Below the pieces are notes generated by a model. It did not search any database. It saw only the letters and a program-made list of their open reading frames with translations, and was not told the origin of the DNA. From Enterobacter sp. Cy-643 (GTDB lineage Bacteria; Pseudomonadota; Gammaproteobacteria; Enterobacterales; Enterobacteriaceae), in NCBI RefSeq assembly GCF_011752815.1, contig NZ_VWWV01000002.1, positions 558,001 through 622,000 on the forward strand: a DNA stretch of 64,000 nt, in the 5' to 3' direction. Within the stretch, counting starts at the first letter, position 1; each line of letters opens with the position of its first letter. The position numbers were made by a program, and so were the translations under genes. Below, piece by piece: positions 21,465 through 30,726 of the stretch.

Positions 21465-21725
21465 TTAATGCAGGACGCTACGCGATGCTCTATTGGCGCA
21501 TCCATCCACAAGCCTGCGAATTTGTCTGGCATGGTTCTCTGCGTTGCGAGGCGTGCTCCAGATACAGCTGATGCAAAACTCTCCGCACCGGCATGTTTTA
21601 TCGTTCCACGGGCAATAAATCTTTCCCCAGCAATACGAACCGCCCTCTTTCACCCGCCATCCCTGAAATTCCGCGTAGCTTAACGCCGCCTCTATCTCTT
21701 TTTGCGGGTGCCGTTTTCTTGCCAT
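21465..21725 (-). CDS. HicA-like toxin candidate, small Cys-rich protein
   Basis: Basic 86-aa protein with GGAGGAG before its ATG. The N-terminal half (KEIEAALSYAEFQGWRVKEGGS) and the C-terminal half (WSTPRNAENHARQIRRLVD) enclose a Cys-rich strand region with seven Cys (CWGKIYCPWNDKTCRCG and following). The GW-(x)n-S-(x)n-STP-N-NHAxQIRR layout recalls a small dsRNA-binding-like fold such as HicA mRNA interferases, although the canonical HicA G-S-H-H segment is not obvious. It is the first gene of a two-gene operon with the HTH protein. A mirror-symmetric operator-like sequence sits upstream. Function is not proven. Confidence 0.55.
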   Translation of the reverse strand: MARKRHPQKEIEAALSYAEFQGWRVKEGGSYCWGKIYCPWNDKTCRCGEFCISCIWSTPRNAENHARQIRRLVDGCANRASRSVLH

Positions 21726-21757
21726 ATCTCCTCCGGCTAAAAAAGCATCTCATAAAA

Positions 21758-21773
21758 GTTGTCATGTGACAAC
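21758..21773. promoter_or_regulatory. Palindromic operator candidate of the HicAB-like pair
   Basis: GTTGTCA-TG-TGACAAC is a 7-bp inverted repeat with a 2-bp centre, 33 bp before the start of the small Cys-rich gene. A possible -10 (TATAGA on the minus strand) lies just upstream of it. Autoregulation by the HTH partner would be expected for a toxin-antitoxin operon. Confidence 0.5.
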
Positions 21774-21847
21774 CAGGAATGTGAAATACTCTATAGACGT
21801 TATTGCCTGGAAAAAATCTTTGTCTTTGGGGGAAATGTTAAAGCGAG

Positions 21848-21885
21848 AGCCAGCCCGAGGGTTCACTGCGGGCGTGGCTTTTATT
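21848..21885. terminator. Possible bidirectional terminator after bioD
   Basis: AGCCAGCCCG pairs with CGGGCGTGGCT across an 11-bp loop, and TTTATT follows on the plus strand. On the minus strand (bioD direction) no real T-run follows, so efficiency is uncertain. Confidence 0.35.
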
Positions 21886-21901
21886 ACAGTCGGCTTGCGG
21901 C

Positions 21902-22585
21902 TTAGATCGTAATAGTGGAGAGATTGAGGTACTGGCCAAGCTCGGTTTGATCGCTAATGTCCTCAAGCCAGGGGATCTCTCCCAGCAGCGGGGCCGGCAG
22001 CCGTTGTTTCAGCGTGGCAAGATATTCCGCGTGCCTTTTCCCTGCGGGTTGAACGCCGTTTGCTATCCAGCCAGCCAGCGGTAAACCGGCGGCCAGCACC
22101 GCCTGCGCGGTGAGCATTGCATGATTAATGCAGCCAAGCTTCACGCCCACCACCAAAATGACCGGCAGTTGTTCGCTGATGGCCCATTCGGCAAATGTCG
22201 TGGTGTCAGACAGCGGGGTAAACCAGCCTCCCGCCCCTTCAACCTGAACCCAGTCGGCTTTTCCGGCAAGGTTCCTGAAGCCTTCAGACATAGCAGAAAA
22301 AGTGATCGGGCGCTGCTCTTCGGCACTGATGATGTGCGGGGAGGTTGGCTCAAGAAAAGCCAGCGGATTGATCTCCTCATATGGCAATTTGACCGAGCTA
22401 TTGCGCTGCAGCGCTAACGCGTCACTATTACGAATACCTTCCGGCGTCATTTCACTGCCAGAGGCCACGGGCTTATAGCCCACAGAGCGATACCCGGCAG
22501 TATTTGCCGCCTGGAGCAGCGCGCAGCTGGCGACGGTTTTGCCTACTTCGGTGTCGGTGCCGGTCACAAACCATTTTTTAATCAC
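21902..22585 (-). CDS. bioD: Dethiobiotin synthetase BioD
   Basis: ATP-dependent enzyme closing the ureido ring of dethiobiotin from DAPA and CO2. The 227-aa protein has the P-loop GTDTEVGKT near 8, the YKPVASGS substrate loop near 36, VEGAGGWFTPLSD near 113 and VVGVKLGCINH. I take the GTG at 22585 as start because it aligns residue for residue with E. coli BioD1 and has GGAG nine bases upstream. A TTG two codons earlier is too close to that site. It overlaps the end of bioC by 8 bp and is the last gene of bioBFCD. Confidence 0.95.
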   Translation of the reverse strand: MIKKWFVTGTDTEVGKTVASCALLQAANTAGYRSVGYKPVASGSEMTPEGIRNSDALALQRNSSVKLPYEEINPLAFLEPTSPHIISAEEQRPITFSAMSEGFRNLAGKADWVQVEGAGGWFTPLSDTTTFAEWAISEQLPVILVVGVKLGCINHAMLTAQAVLAAGLPLAGWIANGVQPAGKRHAEYLATLKQRLPAPLLGEIPWLEDISDQTELGQYLNLSTITI

Positions 22586-23336
22586 GTTCAATTACTCCAA
22601 AGATTATCTGCCAGCTAAGAGAGAACTGCCCGCCTTCCCGGGGCCACGCCGCGCTCAGCCGCTGCAGTTGTCCACGCGTCAACAAAGTATTTTTGCGGCC
22701 ATCGTGCAAATGTGTTGCCCCAACGCCTTTTAACGAACGCATGGCGCTCATGACGTCAGGAAAATGCTGGCTGACCGTGCGGCAGGTTAATTCGGTCCGC
22801 CACGGGCGACACGCTTGTTCAATTTCGGCCACGGATAAAAACTGGTTGGCATGCGCCCGCTCGTCTATTCCACGCCAGGCCTCGTGCAGTTCAGGCAGTG
22901 AACCTGCCGCAAGCGTAGTAAATGCAATGCACCCACCCGGTTTTGTCACGCGGTAAAGCTCGGATAAACCTTGCTGCAGATCGCTGCACCACTGAATGGC
23001 AAGATTACTCCAGGCCAGATCTACCCGATCGTTCGCCAACGGAATAGACTCGATATCCCCCTCAAGAAAACGATGCGCCGACTGGGTTTGCTGGCACCGC
23101 TCAAGCATCGCTTTCGAGATGTCCAGCGCCAGCACTTCGCTTCCTCTTTCCCGCCAGATTCGGCTGTACCAGCCGGTGCCGCAGCCTGCATCCAGCACGC
23201 TTACTGCGCGGCGGTTTTCCAGTTCAGCCAGCAGATTATCGCCGCAGATACGCTGCAACTCGGCGAAGCGCTCATAGCTGCCTGCCGCCCGGCTAAACGC
23301 AGCAGCGACGGCGGCTTTATCAACAACCTGCGTCAT
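22578..23336 (-). CDS. bioC: Malonyl-ACP O-methyltransferase BioC
   Basis: SAM-dependent methyltransferase (252 aa) that disguises malonyl-ACP as a methyl ester so that fatty acid synthase can build the pimelate moiety. Motif [13 protein letters not shown] is near 46, with the post-I acidic residue in LALDIS and motif II near [11 protein letters not shown]. It overlaps bioF by 17 bp and bioD by 8 bp, so it is tightly coupled in the bioBFCD operon. Confidence 0.95.
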   Translation of the reverse strand: MTQVVDKAAVAAAFSRAAGSYERFAELQRICGDNLLAELENRRAVSVLDAGCGTGWYSRIWRERGSEVLALDISKAMLERCQQTQSAHRFLEGDIESIPLANDRVDLAWSNLAIQWCSDLQQGLSELYRVTKPGGCIAFTTLAAGSLPELHEAWRGIDERAHANQFLSVAEIEQACRPWRTELTCRTVSQHFPDVMSAMRSLKGVGATHLHDGRKNTLLTRGQLQRLSAAWPREGGQFSLSWQIIFGVIERD

Positions 23337-24471
23337 AAAGGGCCTCCAGCAAAGCGTCTATATCACCAGAAGTATGCGCTGCCGTGAGGGTGATACGTAG
23401 GCGAGCGCTGCCGGGGGGAACGGTAGGTGGGCGAATGGCCGTTAGCCAGAACCCCCGCTCTTTCAGGCGGGAGGCGAGATCCAGCGTACGCTGATTCTCA
23501 CCCACTATCAGAGGTTGTATCGCGCTAGCTGATTCCGCCAGATTTAGCGAGAGCCGGGCGGCCCCCTGCCGAAAACGCAGAATATTTTCAGTGAGCCTTG
23601 CTCTGTAGTCATCGCCCCGCTGAACCACCTTTAACGCGACCTGAAGCGAAACTGCCTGCGCCGGCGGCATAGCGGTGCTGTATATCAAGTGGCGGGCAAA
23701 CTGCAGCAGGTAAGTTGCAACATCTTCACTGCACAATACCGCCGCGCCGCTGCCGCCAAAGGCTTTACCGAAAGTCACGACCAGAATATCTGGTTTGATT
23801 TTTTGCAGGTCACAGCTGCCACGCCCTTCGTCGCCAAGGACACCAATGCCGTGCGCGTCATCGACCATTAGCCAGCTGCCAGCTTGTCTTGCGGCCTGTG
23901 CTATTTCAGGCAGCGGCGCGCAATCCCCGTCCATACTGAAAATGCCTTCGGTAAGAACAAGCTGTTCACCTTCATGCGGTTTACCAAGCTGCGCGGCAAG
24001 GGCCTGAACGTCGTTGTGATGAAATCTGCGTAGCTGAGCCGGGCTTTGTATCGCCGCTTCCATCATTGAGGCATGGCAAAGTTTATCGGCGATAAGCGTG
24101 TCCGTTTTTTGCGCCAGCGCGGAGATCACCGCCTGGTTTGCGCTGTAGCCGGAGATAAACAACAGCGCTCGCTCAAAACCGAGCCAGTCCGCCAGCTGTT
24201 CCTCAAACTCCTCATGTGCACGGCTATACCCCGTGACGTGGCCAGACCCGCCGCTGCCAACGCCGAACTGCGTCGCGCCTTTTTGCCAGGCTTCTACAAT
24301 CTGTGGGTGGTGACTCAGTCCCAGGTAATCGTTGCTGGAAAAATTCAAATATTCCCGACCGTTGGCCGAAAAAATACGCCCGTTACCGAGCGCATTGGCC
24401 TGTCGGGTGCGCAGACTTGTGCTGGCCCGCCGTTCGCTTAAAGCCCGAGAGATTCGCTGTGGCCAGCTCAT
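23320..24471 (-). CDS. bioF: 8-amino-7-oxononanoate synthase BioF
   Basis: PLP enzyme condensing pimeloyl-ACP (or CoA) with alanine. The 383-aa protein has the conserved [13 protein letters not shown] segment near 43, [12 protein letters not shown] near 103, [10 protein letters not shown] near 203, and the Schiff-base lysine in [10 protein letters not shown] near 233. It overlaps bioB by 4 bp. Length matches E. coli (384). Confidence 0.96.
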   Translation of the reverse strand: MSWPQRISRALSERRASTSLRTRQANALGNGRIFSANGREYLNFSSNDYLGLSHHPQIVEAWQKGATQFGVGSGGSGHVTGYSRAHEEFEEQLADWLGFERALLFISGYSANQAVISALAQKTDTLIADKLCHASMMEAAIQSPAQLRRFHHNDVQALAAQLGKPHEGEQLVLTEGIFSMDGDCAPLPEIAQAARQAGSWLMVDDAHGIGVLGDEGRGSCDLQKIKPDILVVTFGKAFGGSGAAVLCSEDVATYLLQFARHLIYSTAMPPAQAVSLQVALKVVQRGDDYRARLTENILRFRQGAARLSLNLAESASAIQPLIVGENQRTLDLASRLKERGFWLTAIRPPTVPPGSARLRITLTAAHTSGDIDALLEALYDAGC

Positions 24472-25508
24472 ACCGCCGCCGCGTTGTAATAATTGTCGGT
24501 ATCGGCGTTCAGGATCTGCCCGGCAAGCTGTTCCTGCTGTTCGTTGTCGCCCATTTCGGTGGTGGTTTGCTGCGGATTAAGCCCAAGCTTGCGGAAAAGC
24601 TGCAGATCTTTGTCCTCTTCCGGGTTCGGCGTCGTCAGCAGTTTGCAGCCGTAGAAAATGGAGTTTGCCCCGGCCATAAAACACATCGCCTGCGTCTGCT
24701 CGCTCATCTGCTCGCGGCCTGCGGAAAGGCGCACGTAGGAAGCTGGCATCATAATGCGGGCCACCGCGATGGTACGAATAAAATCAAAGGCATCCACATC
24801 TTCGTTATCCGCCAGAGGCGTGCCTTTAACTTTCACCAGCATATTGATAGGTACGCTTTCTGGTGGCGTGGGCAAATTCGCCAACTGCAGCAGCAAACCA
24901 GCGCGGTCGGTGACAGTTTCACCCAGACCGACAATCCCACCGGAGCAGACTTTGATTCCCGCATCACGAACTTTATCCAGGGTGTCCAGACGTTCCTGAT
25001 AGGTTCGGGTCGTGATGATGTTGCCGTAGAATTCCGGCGAAGTGTCCAGATTATGGTTGTAATAATCCAGTCCAGCGGAGGCCAGACGCTGCGCCTGTTC
25101 ATTGGTCAACGTACCGAGCGTCATACAGGTTTCCAGCCCCATAGCACGCACGCCCTGCACCATCTGCTCAAGATAGGGCATATCGCGCTCATGCGGGTTC
25201 TTCCAGGCGGCCCCCATACAAAAACGGGTCGAACCTGCGTTTTTAGCCTTGCGGGCGGAGTCCAGCACCTGCTCAACTTCCATCAGGCGTTCAGCCTCCA
25301 GGCCGGTTTTATAGCGGGCGCTTTGTGGGCAATATTTACAGTCTTCCGGACAAGCACCGGTTTTTATAGACAACAAGGTGCTGACCTGTACCTGTCGGGG
25401 ATCGAAATGCTGGCGATGCGTTTGCTGGGCTTCAAACAGCAAATCCAACAAAGGTTTTTGAAATAAAGCAGTGACCTGCGACATTGTCCAGCGTGCGTGG
25501 TGAGCCAT
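24468..25508 (-). CDS. bioB: Biotin synthase BioB
   Basis: Radical SAM enzyme inserting sulfur into dethiobiotin. The 346-aa protein has the cluster CPEDCKYC near 53-60, [12 protein letters not shown] near 150, and the residues around the sacrificial 2Fe-2S cluster, including the late Arg in [12 protein letters not shown]. It is near-identical to E. coli BioB. First gene of bioBFCD, divergent from bioA across the BirA operator. Confidence 0.97.
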   Translation of the reverse strand: MAHHARWTMSQVTALFQKPLLDLLFEAQQTHRQHFDPRQVQVSTLLSIKTGACPEDCKYCPQSARYKTGLEAERLMEVEQVLDSARKAKNAGSTRFCMGAAWKNPHERDMPYLEQMVQGVRAMGLETCMTLGTLTNEQAQRLASAGLDYYNHNLDTSPEFYGNIITTRTYQERLDTLDKVRDAGIKVCSGGIVGLGETVTDRAGLLLQLANLPTPPESVPINMLVKVKGTPLADNEDVDAFDFIRTIAVARIMMPASYVRLSAGREQMSEQTQAMCFMAGANSIFYGCKLLTTPNPEEDKDLQLFRKLGLNPQQTTTEMGDNEQQEQLAGQILNADTDNYYNAAAV

Positions 25509-25553
25509 GGGGCCTCTCCAAAAAGGGTGTTATGGGAAATCGATTGACGTTAT

Positions 25554-25591
25554 ACTTGTAAACCTAAATGTTTTTCAAATGGTTTACAAGT
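25554..25591. promoter_or_regulatory. BirA biotin operator (bioB/bioA)
   Basis: ACTTGTAAACC-N16-GGTTTACAAGT is a perfect 11-bp inverted repeat between the divergent bioB and bioA genes. It is the binding site of the BirA-biotinyl-AMP dimer, which represses both directions. Confidence 0.95.
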
Positions 25592-25597
25592 CACCCT

Positions 25598-26884
25598 ATG
25601 ACCCCTGATGATTTAGCGTTCGACCAGCGACATATCTGGCACCCGTACACCTCAATGAGCCAGCCGCTCCCGGTTTATCCCGTTGTGGCCGCGGCGGGCT
25701 GTGAGCTGCAGCTGGCTGACGGGCGCATGCTCGTCGACGGCATGTCGTCCTGGTGGGCGGCTATTCATGGCTACAACCACCCGCGACTGAATCAGGCCAT
25801 GAAACGCCAGATTGATAGCATGTCGCACGTGATGTTCGGCGGTATTACGCACCCGCCTGCCGTTGAGCTGTGCCGCAGGCTGGTAGAGATGACGCCTGCC
25901 TCGCTGGAATGTGTGTTTCTGGCGGACTCCGGTTCGGTCGCCGTCGAGGTCGCCATGAAAATGGCGCTGCAGTACTGGCACGCAAAGGGCCAGCCTCGCC
26001 AGCGTTTTCTGACCTTCCGCAATGGCTATCACGGCGATACCTTCGGCGCGATGTCGGTCTGCGATCCCGATAACTCCATGCACAGCCTGTGGCAGGGCTA
26101 TTTGCCTGAACATCTTTTTGCACCTGCTCCGCAGTGTGGCTTTGGCGAAGAGTGGAACGAGATGGATATCGTGCCGTTTGCCCGGCTGATGGCCGCCCAT
26201 CGCGAAGAGATTGCCGCCGTTATTCTGGAGCCTGTCGTCCAGGGCGCGGGGGGCATGCGTTTTTACCACCCTGAATGGCTGCGCCGCCTCCGCCGCATGT
26301 GCGACCGGGAGGGGATTTTGCTGATTGCCGACGAGATCGCGACAGGTTTTGGCCGCACCGGGAAACTGTTTGCCTGCGACCACGCCGGCATTTCGCCGGA
26401 CATTATGTGCCTCGGCAAAGCGCTAACCGGCGGCACAATGACGCTCTCCGCAACGCTTGCCACCCGCCATGTCGCAGAAACCATCAGCGACGGTGAAGCC
26501 GGGTGCTTTATGCACGGCCCTACTTTTATGGGGAACCCGCTCGCCTGCGCGGTTGCCAGCGAAAGCCTGGCGCTCCTGGCAGATGGAGACTGGCCACAGC
26601 AGGTTCAGGCGATTGAACATCAGCTTCGGGAAGGTTTGCTGCCGCTGACGGCGAACGAAAACGTAGCCGACGTGCGCGTACTGGGCGCTATTGGCGTGGT
26701 GGAAACACGCAGGCCTGTGGATATGGCTGCTTTACAACGTTTCTTTGTCGAACAGGGTGTGTGGATTCGTCCGTTTGGCCGCCTGATTTATCTGATGCCG
26801 CCTTATATCATCGGCCCGGCACAGTTGGATAAATTAATTGTGGCCGTCGCGCAGGCGGTAAAAAATCCTGAGTTTTTCCGCTAG
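25598..26884 (+). CDS. bioA: Adenosylmethionine-8-amino-7-oxononanoate aminotransferase BioA
   Basis: PLP aminotransferase that uses SAM as amino donor to make 7,8-diaminopelargonate. The 428-aa protein has [13 protein letters not shown] near 50, the DSGSVAVE cofactor loop near 112, [12 protein letters not shown] near 244, and the PLP lysine in [10 protein letters not shown] near 274. The ATG at 25598 aligns with E. coli ([20 protein letters not shown]); the frame extends upstream only through the operator. It is divergent from bioB. Confidence 0.96.
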   Translation: MTPDDLAFDQRHIWHPYTSMSQPLPVYPVVAAAGCELQLADGRMLVDGMSSWWAAIHGYNHPRLNQAMKRQIDSMSHVMFGGITHPPAVELCRRLVEMTPASLECVFLADSGSVAVEVAMKMALQYWHAKGQPRQRFLTFRNGYHGDTFGAMSVCDPDNSMHSLWQGYLPEHLFAPAPQCGFGEEWNEMDIVPFARLMAAHREEIAAVILEPVVQGAGGMRFYHPEWLRRLRRMCDREGILLIADEIATGFGRTGKLFACDHAGISPDIMCLGKALTGGTMTLSATLATRHVAETISDGEAGCFMHGPTFMGNPLACAVASESLALLADGDWPQQVQAIEHQLREGLLPLTANENVADVRVLGAIGVVETRRPVDMAALQRFFVEQGVWIRPFGRLIYLMPPYIIGPAQLDKLIVAVAQAVKNPEFFR

Positions 26885-26899
26885 CTTCTGTTTCAATCG

Positions 26900-26920
26900 G
26901 ACCGGTATAGCTTGCCGGTC
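26900..26920 (+). terminator. Hairpin after bioA
   Basis: GACCGG and CCGGTC form a short stem 15 bp past the bioA stop. There is no T-run, so it may only protect the 3' end. Confidence 0.35.
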
Positions 26921-27046
26921 TGGTCTGCCCCTCGCTAATCAATTTCTGGCATTAATTTACACAAATCAATCCAGTTAAGTTATTAATCTCTTCCCGTCTC
27001 GCTGCCGATTAACCTTTCACCAGACTCATATCACAGAGAGACCGAA

Positions 27047-27286
27047 ATGAAGAGAACCTTTGTACTCAGCTTCTGCCTGATAGCAGGCAGCGCCTTTGCC
27101 GACACAGGCTCGCCCCAGTTAAAGGCAGAGTCACAGTCAGTGATCCGTCAGGCAGGTTATCAGTGTGATACCGTGAACAGCGTGTACCCCGCCGCATTCG
27201 GGGGTTCACTTACCGTCTCCTGCGACGATGACCACAAATTTATTATTCGCAAAAAGAACGGCCAGTACACAGTAGAAAAAGAATAA
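27047..27286 (+). CDS. Small secreted protein, unknown function
   Basis: Protein of 79 aa with a Sec signal peptide (KRTFVLSFCLIAGSAFA, cleavage after residue 19), leaving a mature product of about 60 aa. Two cysteines remain in the mature part (CDTVNSVYP and SCDDDHKF), likely a disulfide in the periplasm. The centre resembles small PepSY-like or beta-rich domains, but I recognise no family. It stands alone between bioA and ybhC, in the place E. coli uses for ybhB. It has its own upstream gap with an AGAGAGACCGAA ribosome region. Confidence 0.7.
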   Translation: MKRTFVLSFCLIAGSAFADTGSPQLKAESQSVIRQAGYQCDTVNSVYPAAFGGSLTVSCDDDHKFIIRKKNGQYTVEKE

Positions 27287-27331
27287 CAAAACGCTTTTTC
27301 ATCGCCGAAAAATACCCTCTTCCCCCTTTCT

Positions 27332-27356
27332 GAAGCCGATTTGCACAATCGGCTTC
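27332..27356 (+). terminator. Hairpin downstream of the small secreted gene
   Basis: GAAGCCGATT-TGCAC-AATCGGCTTC is a perfect 10-bp stem starting 45 bp after the gene. Only a short T-stretch (CCGTTT) follows, so termination is plausible but not certain. It lies directly before the attB-like sequence. Confidence 0.5.
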
Positions 27357-27391
27357 CCGTTTCGCTCAACTTAGTATAAAAAGTCAGGCTT
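27350..27391. other. Homologue of the phage lambda attB site (unoccupied)
   Basis: GGCTTCCCGTTTCGCTCAAC runs into TTAGTATAAAAAGTC and CAGGCTTT. Read on the minus strand this parallels the E. coli lambda attachment site from memory: the 15-bp core region (27371-27385) differs at two positions, and the flanking B and B' arm sequences are conserved too. CAACTTAGT is a good integrase core-type binding site. The position is also homologous: between gal and bio, immediately upstream of ybhC. No phage gene is nearby, so the site is empty. Confidence 0.75.
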
Positions 27392-27431
27392 TGAGATAAC
27401 CCTCTATTCCACCGTACAGCAAGGAGCAACC

Positions 27432-28712
27432 TTGAACACATTATCGGTTTCTCGTCGCGCCGCAGCCCTGGCTTTCGCAATGGCGCTGAGTGCATGTAGC
27501 TCAACCCCACCCCAGGACAAACCGTCGACTCAGGCGGCGCCGGGAACCCAGTCCCGACCGATTCTGGCGGCTGACGAAGTACAGAATTTTGTCGCAGCGC
27601 GCTACTTCACCGCGATGAACCCAAATGAAGCGCCGTGGACACCGTCCTCGATTCGCACGCCTCAGCAGCCTGATTTTGTGGTTGGCCCCGCCGGTACGCC
27701 TGGCGTCACCCACACATCCGTCCAGGCTGCGGTGGACGCGGCTATCATCAAGCACAGCAGCTCTCGCCTGTATATCGCCATTATGCCGGGTCAATATGAA
27801 GGTACGGTGTATATTCCTGCGGCTTCCGGTAGCGTGACGCTGTACGGTACCTCTGGCAACGCAGACGATGTCAAAATCGGCCTGACGCTGGACTCTGAAA
27901 CCGACCCGACAACCTGGCGTCGCACCGTCAACCCGGGCGGGAAATACATGCCAGGAAAACCCGCCTGGTATATGTTTGATAACTGCCAGAGCCGCCGTGG
28001 CGCAACCGTGGGCGTGATGTGTTCCGCTGCCGTCTGGTCACAGAATAATGGCCTGCAGCTCCAGAACCTGACCATCCAGAACACCCTGGGTGACAGCGTG
28101 GACGCCGGTAATCACCAGGCCGTGGCGCTGCGCAGCGATGGCGATAAAGTACAGCTGAATAACGTTCACCTGCTGGGCCGTCAGAACACCTTCTTCGTCA
28201 CCAATAGCGATGTTCAGAACCGCATGTTGACCAATCGTCAGCCGCGCACGCTGGTAACCAACAGCTACATCGAAGGTGATGTGGATGTGGTTGCAGGTCG
28301 CGGTGCCGTGGTGTTTGATAACACCGATTTCCGCCTGGTGAACAGCCGCACCAAAGAAGGTTCCGTGTTCGCACCAGCCACGCTGCCAAACATCTACTAC
28401 GGCTTCCTGGCAATCAACAGTCGCTTTACCGCAGCCGGTGATGCGCAATTGGGTCGCTCATGGGACTTAGCCGGTGAAAACGGCCAGGCAGCAAATGGCC
28501 AGGTGGTGATCCGCGACAGCGTGATCAATGAAGGTTTCAACACGGCTAAACCGTGGGGCGATGCGCTGGAGTCTAAGCGTCCGTTCGCCGGCAACGTTGG
28601 CACTAAAGACGAGAAAGGCGCGATCAAACGCGATCTGAATGACCCGAGCTTCAACCGCATGTGGGAGTTCAATAACCGCGGCGTAGGCAGTCCGGTCGTC
28701 GAAGAGAAGTAA
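27432..28712 (+). CDS. ybhC: Outer membrane lipoprotein YbhC, pectinesterase-fold
   Basis: Lipoprotein of 426 aa with a lipobox LSACSS (lipidated Cys at about residue 22) and a right-handed beta-helix of the pectin methylesterase family. E. coli YbhC is a surface-facing outer membrane lipoprotein reported to have acyl-CoA thioesterase activity and no pectinesterase activity. Sequence blocks such as SQNNGLQLQNLTIQNT, GRQNTFF and SYIEGDVDVVAGRGAVVF are retained. The start codon is TTG at 27432, eight bases after AAGGAG. It directly follows the attB-like sequence and ends at a strong terminator. Confidence 0.93.
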   Translation: MNTLSVSRRAAALAFAMALSACSSTPPQDKPSTQAAPGTQSRPILAADEVQNFVAARYFTAMNPNEAPWTPSSIRTPQQPDFVVGPAGTPGVTHTSVQAAVDAAIIKHSSSRLYIAIMPGQYEGTVYIPAASGSVTLYGTSGNADDVKIGLTLDSETDPTTWRRTVNPGGKYMPGKPAWYMFDNCQSRRGATVGVMCSAAVWSQNNGLQLQNLTIQNTLGDSVDAGNHQAVALRSDGDKVQLNNVHLLGRQNTFFVTNSDVQNRMLTNRQPRTLVTNSYIEGDVDVVAGRGAVVFDNTDFRLVNSRTKEGSVFAPATLPNIYYGFLAINSRFTAAGDAQLGRSWDLAGENGQAANGQVVIRDSVINEGFNTAKPWGDALESKRPFAGNVGTKDEKGAIKRDLNDPSFNRMWEFNNRGVGSPVVEEK

Positions 28713-28732
28713 TTTTTAGTTCAGTAAGAAAA

Positions 28733-28757
28733 AACCTCGCCGCGGCGAGGTTTTTTT
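28733..28757 (+). terminator. Bidirectional terminator between ybhC and pgl
   Basis: AACCTCGCCGCGGCGAGGTT is a perfect 10-bp palindromic stem flanked by A-run on the left and seven T on the right, so it can serve the convergent ybhC and pgl. Confidence 0.92.
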
Positions 28758-28768
28758 ATGGCTGACAA

Positions 28769-29767
28769 TCAGTGTGCGTTAATCACAACCCACATTGGGC
28801 CCTGCCCAACCGCATAGCGGCCTTTTTCTTCCAGCAGCCCCTGCTCGCCGTTAATTTTGTACACAGCGGCATGATGGGATTTCTGCCCGACGGCAACCAG
28901 GTACTTACCGCTGTGGTCAACGTTGAAGCCGCGAGGCTGCTCTTCCGTAGGCTGGTAGCCTTCGATGTTCAGTACGCTGCCGTCTTCGGAAACGCTGAAT
29001 ACGGTAATAATGCTGGCGGTTCGGTCACAGGCATAAAGATGGCGACCGTCCGGCGTGATGTGGATATCGGCAGCCCAGCGGGTTCCGGTGAAACCTGGCG
29101 GCATAAAGTCCAGCTTCTGTACACACTCAATGTTGCCGTGCGGGTCGCGCAGTTCCCAGACATCCACGGTGCTGTTCAGCTCGTTCACGCAGTATGCATA
29201 CTGCTGATTCGGGTGAAACGCCATGTGGCGCGGGCCTGCACCCTCAACCGTTGTGACCTCAGCAGGCGTTTGTGCCACCAGCTTGCCGTCATCGGACAGC
29301 GTGAACAGGCAAATACGATCCTGCTTCAACGCTGGCGTCCAGAGCGTGCGGTTGTCCGGGGAGATATTCGCCGAGTGACAGCCATCCAGCCCGTCAACCA
29401 CATCAACGGTTTCGCCCGGCAGACCATCGTTTTCAAGGCTAATCACCGCCACGTTTGCCGCGTTGTATGACGCGCTGAACAGGAAACGGCCTTTGCGGTC
29501 GGTAGAGATATGGGTCGGACTGCCCGGCAAAGGTGCGACGCCAGCTTCGGTCAGAGAGCCATCATCCGGCGTAATGCGGTAAGCCACTACGCGAAACTCG
29601 GGGCGTACGCCAACGTACAGGAAGCGTTTATCCGGGCTGATAACCATCGGCTGAACTTGCCCTGGGGCATCAACCACCTGCACAAGGCTCATTTCACCGC
29701 TGGCATGCAGCGTCCAGACGTGGATCTGCTGGCTTTCCGGGCTGGCGGTATAGACTGTCTGTTTCAT
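28769..29767 (-). CDS. pgl: 6-phosphogluconolactonase Pgl
   Basis: Hydrolyses 6-phosphogluconolactone in the oxidative pentose phosphate pathway. The 332-aa protein has the seven-bladed beta-propeller lactonase fold with repeated blade motifs ([36 protein letters not shown]). It matches E. coli Pgl (YbhE, 331 aa) to the last residues ([12 protein letters not shown]). The start is the ATG at 29767; 17 upstream in-frame residues are not part of the family. It is divergent from ybhA. Confidence 0.96.
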   Translation of the reverse strand: MKQTVYTASPESQQIHVWTLHASGEMSLVQVVDAPGQVQPMVISPDKRFLYVGVRPEFRVVAYRITPDDGSLTEAGVAPLPGSPTHISTDRKGRFLFSASYNAANVAVISLENDGLPGETVDVVDGLDGCHSANISPDNRTLWTPALKQDRICLFTLSDDGKLVAQTPAEVTTVEGAGPRHMAFHPNQQYAYCVNELNSTVDVWELRDPHGNIECVQKLDFMPPGFTGTRWAADIHITPDGRHLYACDRTASIITVFSVSEDGSVLNIEGYQPTEEQPRGFNVDHSGKYLVAVGQKSHHAAVYKINGEQGLLEEKGRYAVGQGPMWVVINAH

Positions 29768-29895
29768 GACTTTACTTTCCTCCTGACGTCGTAAGTAAGC
29801 ATCATAAGGCCGGCTCACGGCGCGAGCTATTTTGCGCTTCAGCGTGAGCGGTGTACCATCGGAACGAACCTTATGAATAATGACTGGAACCCTAA

Positions 29896-30726
29896 ATGAG
29901 TTATCGCGTAATTGCTCTCGATCTCGACGGCACCCTGCTGACCCCGCAAAAAACTATTCTTCCGGAGTCCATTACGGCCCTTCAGCAAGCTCGAGAAGCG
30001 GGCGTGAAAGTGGTTATCGTAACGGGTCGCCATCATGTCGCCATACATCCTTTTTATCAGGCACTGGCTCTGGATACACCTGCAATTTGCTGCAATGGCA
30101 CTTATTTGTATGATTATCATGCAAAAAAGGTTCTGGCGTCCGATCCTCTTCGCCAGGAACAGGCCGCACAAATGGTAGATTTACTGACAGCTCACCAGGT
30201 CCATGGCCTGATGTACGTCGACGATGCAATGCTCTATCTCGAAAGCTCAGAGCACGTTAAAGCCCACGTCGCCCGCACCCAAACATGGGCGCAATCATTA
30301 CCTGAACACCAGCGCCCGGTTTTCCGCAGCGTGCCTTCACTCAAAGAAGCCGCTCAGGATGTAGAGGCTATCTGGAAATTCGCCCTGACGGATTCAGACA
30401 TTCCCAGGCTCAAACAGTTTACCGTTGAGGTCGAGCGCGAACTGGATCTCTCCTGCGAGTGGTCATGGCACGATCAGGTTGACGTCGCCCAGCGTGGCAA
30501 CAGTAAGGGCGCCCGCCTGGCTCAGTGGGTAGCGTCTCAGGGACTGTCCATGGATCAAGTGATTGCGTTTGGCGACAACTACAACGATCTGAGCATGCTG
30601 GAAAGCGCCGGAATGGGCGTCGCGATGGGCAATGCCGACGACGCGATAAAATCCCGTGCCGCTATGACTATCGGCACGAATCTGGAAACCGGCATCGCCG
30701 AAACGCTTTATAAGTACGTGCTGTAA
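29896..30726 (+). CDS. ybhA: HAD-family sugar phosphatase / pyridoxal phosphatase YbhA
   Basis: Cytosolic phosphatase of 276 aa, Cof/IIB subclass of the haloacid dehalogenase superfamily. Motif I is LDLDGTLL, with nucleophile Asp9 and Asp11, motif II VTGRHH near 43, the large cap domain follows, and motif [12 protein letters not shown] is near 224. E. coli YbhA dephosphorylates pyridoxal phosphate, and also fructose 1,6-bisphosphate and erythrose 4-phosphate. Its stop abuts the modC stop from the other strand without a gap. Confidence 0.94.
   Translation: MSYRVIALDLDGTLLTPQKTILPESITALQQAREAGVKVVIVTGRHHVAIHPFYQALALDTPAICCNGTYLYDYHAKKVLASDPLRQEQAAQMVDLLTAHQVHGLMYVDDAMLYLESSEHVKAHVARTQTWAQSLPEHQRPVFRSVPSLKEAAQDVEAIWKFALTDSDIPRLKQFTVEVERELDLSCEWSWHDQVDVAQRGNSKGARLAQWVASQGLSMDQVIAFGDNYNDLSMLESAGMGVAMGNADDAIKSRAAMTIGTNLETGIAETLYKYVL

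Noticed and set aside
24303-25466. Plus-strand frame of 387 codons opposite bioF/bioB
   Set aside because: Antisense shadow of near-identical biotin genes, no recognisable domain or ribosome site.
27287-27431. Prophage remnant at the attB-like site
   Set aside because: No integrase, excisionase or other phage gene, and no duplicated core. The site looks unoccupied.
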